Shown here in pieces: positions 1-5,915 of a stretch of 11,559 nt of DNA. The notes beneath the pieces are model-generated. The model searched no databases. It had not been told where the DNA came from and saw nothing but the letters and a program-made list of their open reading frames with translations. This DNA comes from JAYFRC01 sp034926415. GTDB taxonomy: Bacteria > Bacillota > Clostridia > Oscillospirales > Oscillospiraceae. The first letter of the stretch is position 1. Each line of letters starts with the position of its first letter. A program made the translations under genes and the position numbers. Location: NCBI GenBank assembly GCA_034926415.1, contig JAYFRC010000093.1, forward strand, positions 1 through 11,559, given 5' to 3'.

Positions 1-151
1 GAAAGAGCAGACGCTCATATGCTACGGCGTAAAGGCGTGTCTTGAAGGCCTTGTTGAGCAGGGCTGCGACGGCCCGTGCAAAGACGCGCTGGCAAAACTC
101 GAAAAGCACCTTAACGAGGCGGCGCACGACGCCAGAGACGGCGAAAAATAA
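1..151 (+). CDS. 3' end of an unidentified protein gene (partial)
   Basis: An open frame enters from the left edge (first full codon at base 2) and stops at TAA 149-151. It gives about 49 residues, including ICYGVKACLEGLVEQGCDGP and a charged C-terminal helix (KDALAKLEKHLNEAAHDARD). Four cysteines lie in the visible part, but I see no recognised metal-binding spacing. The frame ends directly before a strong hairpin terminator, which supports it as a real gene end. I do not recognise the family. An ATG-started frame at 42-266 overlaps it but encodes an Arg/Lys-rich shadow that reads through the terminator. Confidence 0.6.
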   Translation, partial: KEQTLICYGVKACLEGLVEQGCDGPCKDALAKLEKHLNEAAHDARDGEK

Positions 152-190
152 AAAACCGCGGCGAAGGAAGAAACCTTTGCCGCGGTTTTT
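151..190 (+). terminator. Rho-independent terminator of the left-edge gene
   Basis: A 17-bp stem (151-167 with 174-190) has a single G:T wobble and a 6-base loop. It is GC-rich in the middle (CCGCGGC), with an A-run on the left arm and TTTTT at the right end. It starts at the last base of the preceding stop codon, and it separates that gene from the sigma-factor operon. Confidence 0.9.
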
Positions 191-227
191 ATGTTTTGTG
201 CAGCACAAAGTTGAAAAAATTCTGTAC

Positions 228-256
228 TTGAAACTTTTTCTGCATTTCGTTAGACT
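228..256 (+). promoter_or_regulatory. Promoter of the sigma factor/serpin operon
   Basis: TTGAAA (228-233), a 17-base spacer and TAGACT (251-256) fit a housekeeping sigma-A promoter. Transcription would start near 262-264. The same stretch can be read as an ECF-type promoter: TGAAAC followed by a T-run and then CGT at 248-250. That would allow autoregulation by the downstream sigma factor, although the 13-base gap is short for that class. Either reading puts the transcript start at or just before the ATG at 263, which argues for the downstream ATG at 281 as the real start. Confidence 0.6.
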
Positions 257-280
257 AAAAACATGAAAGGCGGTGGTGCA

Positions 281-832
281 ATGGCCGGCCGTGATACCGC
301 CTCTTATTTCAATGAGCTTTATGAAGCCACGAGAAAAAACGTGCTCGTCCGCATTACTGCCAAGTGCGGGAGCACGGAGGACATCAAGGACATATTCCAG
401 GACACTTATATGGATCTTTACAGGGTGATCCTGCAAAGAGGAACCGACTATATCGAGGAGCCGGGGGCTTTCGTCATGCGCCTTGCGCAGAGACGGATAT
501 ACGCCCATTATTCGCTTTCGAAAAAGGTCGGGCATATAGTGCCCTTTCTCCGCGAAGACGAAACGGACGCGGAGCCTGATATGCCCGACGACGCGCCGCC
601 ACTTGAGGATTCTGCCATTGAAAGGGAGACTGTGCGGAATATCAGCGAGTATATAAAAACCAAGGACGACGCCTCGAGAAAAATTTTCTATCTTTATTAC
701 TATATGGAACAGACGATAAGCGACATTGCTTACGAAATGTCGCTGAATGAGTCTACGGTCAAGTCAAAGCTGTACAGACTGCGCGCCGAAATACGCGCGC
801 TGTACGGAAAGGAGATAACTTGCAATGACTGA
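281..832 (+). CDS. ECF-type RNA polymerase sigma factor (sigma-70 family)
   Basis: This 183-residue protein has the two-domain layout of ECF sigma factors. A region 2-like segment lies at about residues 10-77 (TEDIKDIFQDTYMDLYR matches the family's DAEDIVQETF block). An acidic linker covers about 90-112. A region 4 helix-turn-helix covers about 117-175 (TISDIAYEMSLNESTVKSKLYRLR). It would direct RNA polymerase to envelope-response promoters. An in-frame ATG lies at 263, but AAAGGCGGTGG (266-276) is placed to serve the ATG at 281, and the predicted transcript starts about at 263, so I chose 281. Its end overlaps the next gene by 8 bases (ATG at 825), the usual translational coupling of a sigma factor with its anti-sigma partner. 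Family assignment is firm; the regulon is unknown. Confidence 0.9.
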   Translation: MAGRDTASYFNELYEATRKNVLVRITAKCGSTEDIKDIFQDTYMDLYRVILQRGTDYIEEPGAFVMRLAQRRIYAHYSLSKKVGHIVPFLREDETDAEPDMPDDAPPLEDSAIERETVRNISEYIKTKDDASRKIFYLYYYMEQTISDIAYEMSLNESTVKSKLYRLRAEIRALYGKEITCND

Positions 833-1829
833 AAAGGAGCTTTTCAAAGCCGCGGCGGCACTTGATATGCCGGACTTTGACGAGGTGCGCAGGTTCTGCC
901 TTGAGCAAAAGAGTGCAAAGCGCCCCTTTCGGTATAAGAGATATATTGCGGCTGCCGCGTGCCTTGCACTGATACTCATAGCAATGCCGGTCATGGGCAG
1001 CCTCGGCGGGAATGTCTCACGAAGCACGTCCGACACGGCTTCGTATTCAGGTACCGGGGAAGCGGCGGAAGATGCGCAGAGCAAAGACGCCGATACAAAG
1101 ATGATGACGGAAAGCACGGACTCCGGAGAAAATGAAAACGACGGCTCGGCTGGCGACGCATATACAGGAAGCGATGTCACGGGAAGGGCGCAGACCACCG
1201 GGGGAGACACCGCGGCGGACGCCGCCGGAAGCGCGGATAGCGGAAATTCTCCGACTGCGGCGCTCACTGCGCCGAACTCGGTCGCTCCGGAAGAGGTTGC
1301 TCCGGACGCAGTCGCGCCGAATTCGATCGCTTCAGACTCGGTCACTTCGACTTACGATTTTACGGAAATTTCATCAGCGCCGACACAGAGCTATATAGCA
1401 TTGAAGCTGAACGATTTTACAGCCATGACGGCGGATGCCATGGCGGAATACTTCGGCGTCCCGCTGCTCCCGGCGTCTGCGCCGGAAGGCTATACCGAAA
1501 CGACAGACGACAGCTCTTTTGGAGTTTTCAGACGCGAAGGAGGAGAGGTCTACTTCGATTCCGTGACGCGCTCATATGTCAGCGGCGACAGCGAGTTTGA
1601 CTTCACGACGGCAAAGCAGACGATGTTCGTTTTGCCTGAGGGCGACGCGGCGGACATAGACGGGTATTCCGTCAAGCTGTTCACGTGGGAAAGCCCGGAG
1701 GGAGACGACAGCGCCACAGGCTGCTTCGGAGCATATTACAAAGCGGACGATGTGCAGTACTCGATAACCGGGATTGACGTGACGGAGGAGGAATTCGTGA
1801 ATGTGATGCTTGCGCAGCTTGGAGGATAA
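825..1829 (+). CDS. Anti-sigma factor-like single-pass membrane protein with low-complexity stalk
   Basis: The protein has 334 residues. A short cytoplasmic N-terminus (1-39, with the acidic/aromatic helix PDFDEVRRFCLEQK) is followed by a basic patch and one membrane segment at about 40-58. A Ser/Thr/Asp/Gly/Ala-rich stretch then runs to about residue 188, including five-residue APxxV repeats at about 149-175. A folded extracytoplasmic domain occupies about 190-334. No HxxxCxxC zinc anti-sigma motif is visible. The C-terminal domain resembles the DUF4367 pattern (a late 'Y.ITG.DVTEEEFVNVM' segment), a tentative match made by eye. Overlap with the sigma gene, the topology and the gene order together support an anti-sigma role: hold the sigma factor at the membrane and release it on an external signal. 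Binding itself is inference. Confidence 0.75.
   Translation: MTEKELFKAAAALDMPDFDEVRRFCLEQKSAKRPFRYKRYIAAAACLALILIAMPVMGSLGGNVSRSTSDTASYSGTGEAAEDAQSKDADTKMMTESTDSGENENDGSAGDAYTGSDVTGRAQTTGGDTAADAAGSADSGNSPTAALTAPNSVAPEEVAPDAVAPNSIASDSVTSTYDFTEISSAPTQSYIALKLNDFTAMTADAMAEYFGVPLLPASAPEGYTETTDDSSFGVFRREGGEVYFDSVTRSYVSGDSEFDFTTAKQTMFVLPEGDAADIDGYSVKLFTWESPEGDDSATGCFGAYYKADDVQYSITGIDVTEEEFVNVMLAQLGG
1269..1349 (+). repeat. Degenerate 15-bp tandem repeat encoding APxxV units
   Basis: Five consecutive 15-base units encode APNSV, APEEV, APDAV, APNSI and ASDSV, followed by TS (residues 149-175 of the anti-sigma-like protein). The DNA units have diverged but keep the GCTCCG-x6-GTC layout. They sit in the stalk between the membrane segment and the outer domain, so unit number could set stalk length. 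Confidence 0.7.
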
Positions 1830-1830
1830 A

Positions 1831-2373
1831 ATGAGAAGATATATTGCCGCCGCTTCTGCTGCGGTCCTCTTGCTGTCGCTTTTCGGCTGCGGCGCGGCAG
1901 AGCCCGGGGCGAGGACGGAACCTGAGAGTACTGCCGCCGGGGAAACGACCGACGGAGAAAATAAGCTGACGGATTTTTACCTCGACATCATAGACGACAT
2001 TTACAATGACGACGAGGGCCTCAACTACGATATAGACACGATGGGTCTCGACCTGTCTGAAGCTTACAATCTGAGCGACGACGAAAAGCAGGCCGTTGCT
2101 GACGCGGCAGATAAAGCGTATGACCTTAACGTCGTATGCGGCACATACGACGATCTTGCGGATCAGGGGTATATTGACAGGGAGAATCTGTATTTTACAA
2201 GCGGCGTGCTAATCTCCGTAGAAGTGGACGAGGACAGCGTGAAGGACGATGCGTTTACATTCGACGCGGAGAAATGGAGAGGCGGGGACGGCGCGATATT
2301 CTACGATGACTGCGCCGCGTCGCTCGGCGCGGACGGCTGGGGTTACACTGTCGGCTCGTTCGCAATATCGTGA
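1831..2373 (+). CDS. Small secreted lipoprotein of unknown function
   Basis: The start ATG at 1831 follows GGAGG (1821-1825) by 5 bases and lies 1 base after the anti-sigma stop, so the genes are coupled. An in-frame ATG at 1810 falls inside the upstream gene and lacks such a site. The 180-residue product begins with a lipoprotein signal peptide (MRRYIAAASAAVLLLSLFGC, lipobox LFG|C, Cys20). A Thr/Glu-rich linker and an acidic domain follow (LTDFYLDIIDDIYNDDEGLN, then LSDDEKQAVADAADKAYDLN). The C-terminus has a KWRGGDGAIFYDDC...GWGYTVGSFAIS segment that looks like a conserved core. I do not recognise a named family. Its position between the anti-sigma-like gene and the serpin suggests an envelope role in the same response. 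Confidence 0.8.
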   Translation: MRRYIAAASAAVLLLSLFGCGAAEPGARTEPESTAAGETTDGENKLTDFYLDIIDDIYNDDEGLNYDIDTMGLDLSEAYNLSDDEKQAVADAADKAYDLNVVCGTYDDLADQGYIDRENLYFTSGVLISVEVDEDSVKDDAFTFDAEKWRGGDGAIFYDDCAASLGADGWGYTVGSFAIS

Positions 2374-2402
2374 GAGAGTAATATTTTAAGGAGACTGCAA
2401 AG

Positions 2403-3725
2403 ATGAAAAGATTTATCGCGCTGTGTGCGGCTGGAGCGATGCTCTTATCGCTCTGCGCCTGCGGAAGCGGAAATGCCGGAGGCAACGCAAAGGCGGAGAC
2501 GCTTTCTGCGGAAAATTCCGTGATGTATCCCGAGGCGATAGACTACAACGATTGGGAGAGCTCTCAGGCTAACCGCGATGAAAACGCGGTTAGCGCGGGC
2601 TTTGCCGATGCGCTGCAGCTTTTTGCCTGCCGTTCGACGGAAAATGTTATAGCCTCCGCCGACAAAAACGTATGCTATTCGCCGGTCAGCCTTTATTTCG
2701 CACTGGCTCTGGCGGCTTATGGCGCGGACGGAAATACGGCGGAGCAGCTTTACTCAGCCCTGGGAGTAAAGGATAAGGAAGAGCTTGCGGAGCAGTGCGG
2801 AAAGCTGTTTCGCCTGTTATATACCGACGACGGGCTTGACTCCCTGTTCCTTGCGAATTCGCTTTGGATGAACAAGGATATAACGTTTAAGGACGATTAT
2901 CTTAACGATGCGGCCGAGGATTTTTACGCCTCGCTGTTCTCGGTTGATTTTTCCGACGCATCCGCCGGAGAGCAGATGAGCCAGTGGGTCAGCGACAACA
3001 CCAGCGGGCTGCTCAAGCCCAAGGTGGAGGTCAAGCCCGAGGAGCTTATGCATATTTTCAACACCGTCTATTTTTACAGCCAGTGGCAGAAGCAGTTTGA
3101 AGAAAGCGCGACGGATAAAGACACGTTCACGCTGGCGGACGGCAGTACGGTCGACTGCGACTTCATGCGGATATCCGACGAGGGCTCGGAGTATACGAAA
3201 GGCGTGACCCCCTGGGGCGCTGGCTATACCGTGGCGCGCAGGGCGCTCAAATCCGGGGATATGTTCTTTATCCTTCCGGACAAGGGCGTAGAGCTTACTG
3301 ACGTGCTGAACAGCGCGACGACCGATCTGAACGAGCCGTATCTGAAGACCCTGCTCGCGGACACGGACGAGAGCTCGGCGACGATAAAGTGGAGCATTCC
3401 AAAATTCTCTACCGATTCGACGCTTGACCTTGTATCGCTGATGCAGGATATGGGCGTTAAAGATGCGTTCACTGACAGCGCGGACTTCTCCGGAATATCA
3501 GATACGCCGAGCTTTATCTCCGCCATAGCTCAGGGAACGCATATCAAGCTAGAAGAGACCGGCGTCGAAGCTGCGGCCTACACCGAGGTCACTATGGGAA
3601 CAACGTCTGTCATAGTCGACAACGAGACGATAGAAATGAACCTCGACCGTCCGTTTATCTACGGGGTCGAATCCGAGGACGGAACACTGCTGTTCGTCGG
3701 AGTCTGCGCGAATCCGGCTGAATAA
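2403..3725 (+). CDS. Lipoprotein serpin (serine/cysteine protease inhibitor)
   Basis: The protein has 440 residues. A type II signal peptide ends in LCA|C (Cys20), so the serpin would be lipid-anchored outside the cell. The serpin fold runs from about 80 to the end, with family landmarks NSLWMNKDITFKDDYLNDA, FSVDFSD, MSQWVSDNTSGLLKP, NTVYFYSQWQKQFE..T..DTFTLADG and DRPFIYGV (415-422). The reactive-centre hinge is EETGVEAAAYT (384-394). Gly387 at P15 and the Ala run at P12-P10 are the small residues expected of an inhibitory, loop-inserting serpin. Counting 15 residues gives Thr401-Ser402 as the scissile pair, but the segment after it is longer than in alpha-1-antitrypsin, so P1 is uncertain. 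AAGGAG (2388-2393) sits 9 bases before ATG. The gene lies 29 bases after the lipoprotein gene and ends the operon. Confidence 0.93.
   Translation: MKRFIALCAAGAMLLSLCACGSGNAGGNAKAETLSAENSVMYPEAIDYNDWESSQANRDENAVSAGFADALQLFACRSTENVIASADKNVCYSPVSLYFALALAAYGADGNTAEQLYSALGVKDKEELAEQCGKLFRLLYTDDGLDSLFLANSLWMNKDITFKDDYLNDAAEDFYASLFSVDFSDASAGEQMSQWVSDNTSGLLKPKVEVKPEELMHIFNTVYFYSQWQKQFEESATDKDTFTLADGSTVDCDFMRISDEGSEYTKGVTPWGAGYTVARRALKSGDMFFILPDKGVELTDVLNSATTDLNEPYLKTLLADTDESSATIKWSIPKFSTDSTLDLVSLMQDMGVKDAFTDSADFSGISDTPSFISAIAQGTHIKLEETGVEAAAYTEVTMGTTSVIVDNETIEMNLDRPFIYGVESEDGTLLFVGVCANPAE
2568..2594. repeat. Perfect 10-bp inverted repeat inside the serpin gene
   Basis: GCTAACCGCG (2568-2577) and CGCGGTTAGC (2585-2594) are exact reverse complements around a 7-base loop. 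They fall at codons 56-64, in the linker between signal peptide and serpin fold. No T-run follows, so it is not a standard terminator. It could form an mRNA hairpin or be chance. Confidence 0.55.
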
Positions 3726-3821
3726 CATGATTAAGCATTAACCGAAGAAGGATATTCCGCGGACGAGGCGGAGATGAAAAGATCAGCGTCTCATGCGCAT
3801 AGCGCGTTTTACCATTTATAT

Positions 3822-3858
3822 AAAAAACCCGCCGCATTAAAAATGCGGCGGGTTTTTT
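3822..3858 (+). terminator. Terminator at the end of the serpin operon
   Basis: A perfect 17-bp stem (3822-3838 and 3842-3858) encloses a 3-base loop. It has an A6 run on the left arm, a CCCGCCGC core and a T6 run on the right arm. It lies 97 bases after the serpin stop. The A-run makes it plausible in both directions, though no minus-strand gene ends here. Confidence 0.93.
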
Positions 3859-3873
3859 GCTGTAAAATAAAAA

Positions 3874-3914
3874 TGACTACGGTTATTGACTTAGTTAGGC
3901 ATATGTCATATTAT
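3874..3914 (+). promoter_or_regulatory. Distal promoter with first copy of the operator-like motif
   Basis: TTGACT (3886-3891), a 17-base spacer and TATTAT (3909-3914) form a good housekeeping promoter. The -35 box lies inside TGACTACGGTTATTGACT (3874-3891), which matches 16 of 18 bases of the motif at 4147-4164 beside the proximal promoter. If active it would give a leader of about 270 bases before the thiolase gene. The shared motif suggests the same regulator binds both. Confidence 0.5.
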
Positions 3915-4100
3915 ATAAAATATATATATCTTAAAGAAAAGAAGAAGATGTAAAAAATTAAAAGCCTCTCAAAATCCAAAAGCTATAATTTAGAACAAAT
4001 AGTTTCAATATTTTGAAAAATATTAAGATAATAATAATAAAATCACAAAAATGATGTATAAAATTCATACCGTGCTTTACGGATGCAAAAACTAGCTCTC
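3915..4100 (+). other. AT-rich leader without a gene
   Basis: This stretch between the two predicted promoters is strongly AT-rich. I see no coding frame with a ribosome binding site. The only clear structure is an AT-only hairpin: AATATTTT (4007-4014) and AAAATATT (4017-4024), 8 bp with a 2-base gap. It would be transcribed only from the distal promoter. Confidence 0.5.
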
Positions 4101-4104
4101 CCTA

Positions 4105-4133
4105 TTGACAGCGCTTGTTAGGCGAAATATAAT
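4105..4133 (+). promoter_or_regulatory. Consensus sigma-A promoter of the ato-type operon
   Basis: TTGACA (4105-4110) and TATAAT (4128-4133) are separated by exactly 17 bases, so both boxes and the spacing are perfect. Transcription should begin near 4140. A promoter this strong needs repression if the operon is inducible, and the palindrome immediately downstream fits that. Confidence 0.9.
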
Positions 4134-4135
4134 GA

Positions 4136-4164
4136 CCTTAGTCAACTGACTAGGGTTAGTGACT
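4136..4164. promoter_or_regulatory. Candidate TetR operator at the transcription start
   Basis: Bases 4136-4155 form a palindrome with core TAGTCA-AC-TGACTA; 16 of 20 positions match their own reverse complement. It overlaps a direct repeat, TGACTAGGGTTAGTGACT (4147-4164), with TGACT units 13 bases apart. The site covers about -4 to +25 of the predicted transcript, where a bound repressor would block initiation. Related copies lie at 3874-3891 and, reversed, at 9543-9555 before the TetR gene. Confidence 0.65.
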
Positions 4165-4193
4165 AGAGTAAAGATTTAAGGAGGGCATTTCAA

Positions 4194-5384
4194 ATGCGGG
4201 AGATTGTAATTGTAAGCGCGGCAAGAACTCCCTTTGGAAAATTCGGAGGGTCGCTCAAGAGCTATAAGGCTGTCGAGCTCGGAGGAATGGCGATACGCGA
4301 AGCTTTAGAGCGCGCGGGTATCGAAGGCAAGCAGGTAGACGAGGTTATCATGGGAATGGTCGTTCCCGCCGGACAGGGACAGATTCCAGGACGTCAGGCG
4401 GCGATCAAGGGGGGCGTACCCCACGATGTGCCGTGCCTTACCATCAACAAGGTTTGCGGTTCGGCCCTGAAGGCTGTCACACTCGCGGCTCAGATGATCA
4501 AGGCCGGAGACGCGGAGATAATCGTTGCCGGAGGCATGGAGAGCATGAGCAACATCCCCTACGTCTCGTCCAATATGCGTTGGGGTTCCCGCATGAACGA
4601 CGTTGTGCTCAAGGACGCGATGGTGAACGACGGACTCTGGTGTCCCGAAAACGACGTACATATGGCCGTTATCGGCGGACAGGTCGCCGGTGAGTACGGC
4701 ATCACGCGCGAAATGCAGGATAAATGGGCGTACAGGAGCCAGATGCGTTGGGAAGCCGCAGAGAAGGCCGGAAAGTTCAAGGACGAGAGATTCCCGGTAG
4801 AGGTAAAGAATAAAAAGGGAAGCGTCATTGTTGAAAAGGACGAGGCTCCGAGACCCGAGACGACGATGGAAGATCTTGAAAAACTGTCCCCGCTGTTTGT
4901 CAAAGACGGAACAGTCACCGCAGGCAATGCGCCCGGTACGAACGACGGTGCGTCCGCAGTGGTCGTGATGTCGAAGGAAAAAGCTCAGGAGCTTGGTCTG
5001 GAGATACTTGCGACCATCAGAGGCTACGCTCAGGTTGCAAGAGAGTCAAGATATATATCCACCGTTCCCGGACTCGCGATAAAAAAGCTGCTTGAGAAGG
5101 CCGGCAAAACGCTCGACGACATGGACGTTATAGAGATAAACGAAGCGTTCGCCGCTGTTCCGCTGGTAAGCGGCAAAGCAATACTCGGAATGGACGACAA
5201 GACCATGGACGAAAAGGTCAATCCCAACGGCTCGGCCGTCGCTGTCGGGCATCCCATCGGCGCGACCGGAGCGAGAATCCTTATGACTATGATATACGAG
5301 CTCAAACGTTCCGGGAAAAAGAACGGAGTCTGCGCTATCTGCTCGGGAATGGCCCAGGGCGACGCTGTCTGGGTCGAAGTATGA
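4194..5384 (+). CDS. atoB: Acetyl-CoA C-acetyltransferase (thiolase)
   Basis: The protein has 396 residues, the usual length of a biosynthetic or degradative type II thiolase. It would interconvert acetoacetyl-CoA plus CoA with two acetyl-CoA in the cytoplasm. Visible active-site parts are Cys88 in INKVCGSALKA (acyl acceptor), NEAFA at 316-320, His353 in VGHPIGATGAR and Cys383 in a C-S-G setting (general base). The CoA-contact motif is GNAPGTNDGA rather than the commoner GNASG(I/V)NDGA, so a somewhat different acyl range is possible and a 3-oxoacyl-CoA thiolase cannot be excluded. AAGGAGG (4178-4184) is 9 bases before ATG. It is the first gene of the operon. With the transporter and CoA-transferase downstream, acetoacetyl-CoA is the most likely substrate. 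Confidence 0.9.
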   Translation: MREIVIVSAARTPFGKFGGSLKSYKAVELGGMAIREALERAGIEGKQVDEVIMGMVVPAGQGQIPGRQAAIKGGVPHDVPCLTINKVCGSALKAVTLAAQMIKAGDAEIIVAGGMESMSNIPYVSSNMRWGSRMNDVVLKDAMVNDGLWCPENDVHMAVIGGQVAGEYGITREMQDKWAYRSQMRWEAAEKAGKFKDERFPVEVKNKKGSVIVEKDEAPRPETTMEDLEKLSPLFVKDGTVTAGNAPGTNDGASAVVVMSKEKAQELGLEILATIRGYAQVARESRYISTVPGLAIKKLLEKAGKTLDDMDVIEINEAFAAVPLVSGKAILGMDDKTMDEKVNPNGSAVAVGHPIGATGARILMTMIYELKRSGKKNGVCAICSGMAQGDAVWVEV

Positions 5385-5477
5385 CCGGATCTGTTCTGGA
5401 ATGAAGTAAAGCAAAAAACGAAAGCATTGACTGGCGCCCGCGTAAAAAACATCGCAAGACGTTGAAAGGAGAGCTGC

Positions 5478-5819
5478 ATGGACGGAGAAGAATTATATAT
5501 CATCTGGACAAACGCCGATCCGCTCACGGCACACAACATGGTAATGACATATTGCACCAACTCAATGCTGAAGCGTTGGTGGAGCGCGGTCACCGTTGTT
5601 ATCTGGGGTGCCACGGCAAAGTATGTCGCGGACGATGAAAGCATACAGGGGCGAATCAAAATAGCGCAGCAGGCGGGAGTTAAATTCTCAGCATGCCGCG
5701 CGTGCGCGGAAAACCTTGGAGTCAAAGACGTTCTTGAGACGCTTGACGTCGAGGTGAAGTTCTGGGGCGAGCCGCTTACGGAAATTCTTAAGGAGCAAAG
5801 AAACATTATCACTATTTGA
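5478..5819 (+). CDS. DsrE/DsrF-like family protein
   Basis: The protein has 113 residues, typical of a single DsrE-fold domain. Landmarks are an N-terminal strand ELYIIWTNADP, an amphipathic helix with Cys26, a strand VTVVIWGATAKYV, and the late segment GVKFSACRACAENLGV with Cys73-x2-Cys76, then VEVKFWGEPLTEILK. DsrE proteins carry sulfur on cysteine or act in sulfur relay, but many members, especially in anaerobes, have no known role. AAAGGAG (5465-5471) is 6 bases before ATG. It lies 93 bases after the thiolase and before the transporter, on the same strand with no visible terminator, so it is probably cotranscribed. No sulfur-metabolism gene is nearby, so its job here is unknown. Family call is good; function is not assigned. 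Confidence 0.8.
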   Translation: MDGEELYIIWTNADPLTAHNMVMTYCTNSMLKRWWSAVTVVIWGATAKYVADDESIQGRIKIAQQAGVKFSACRACAENLGVKDVLETLDVEVKFWGEPLTEILKEQRNIITI

Positions 5820-5915
5820 TGTAAAAGCTACCATCCGAGCACCCATTCCGCGCTTCCATGCGGGGGGTTAAAAATAATCAAATAATTTTGTTTTATGAAG
5901 AAAGAGGGAACGCAA

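Noticed and set aside
42..266. 74-codon Arg/Lys-rich frame at the left edge
   Set aside because: It overlaps the end of a better frame and reads through the terminator and promoter; composition is that of an out-of-frame translation.
764..1345. 193-codon minus-strand frame opposite the anti-sigma gene, with GAT-rich repeats
   Set aside because: It is the complement of the APxxV repeat and low-complexity stalk; no ribosome binding site, and the plus-strand gene fits the operon and topology.
1269..1349. Possible CRISPR-like array from the regular 15-bp units
   Set aside because: Units are contiguous, degenerate and in coding frame, with no spacers; they encode a protein repeat.
3984..3989. 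TATAAT in the AT-rich leader as a third promoter
   Set aside because: No -35 box at a suitable distance; such boxes are expected by chance in AT-rich DNA.
5427..5477. Possible internal promoter before the DsrE gene (TTGACT near 5427)
   Set aside because: No acceptable -10 box at 16-18 bases.
5030..5812. 260-codon minus-strand frame across the thiolase and DsrE genes
   Set aside because: It is antisense to two clear genes, crosses their intergenic gap and shows no family features.
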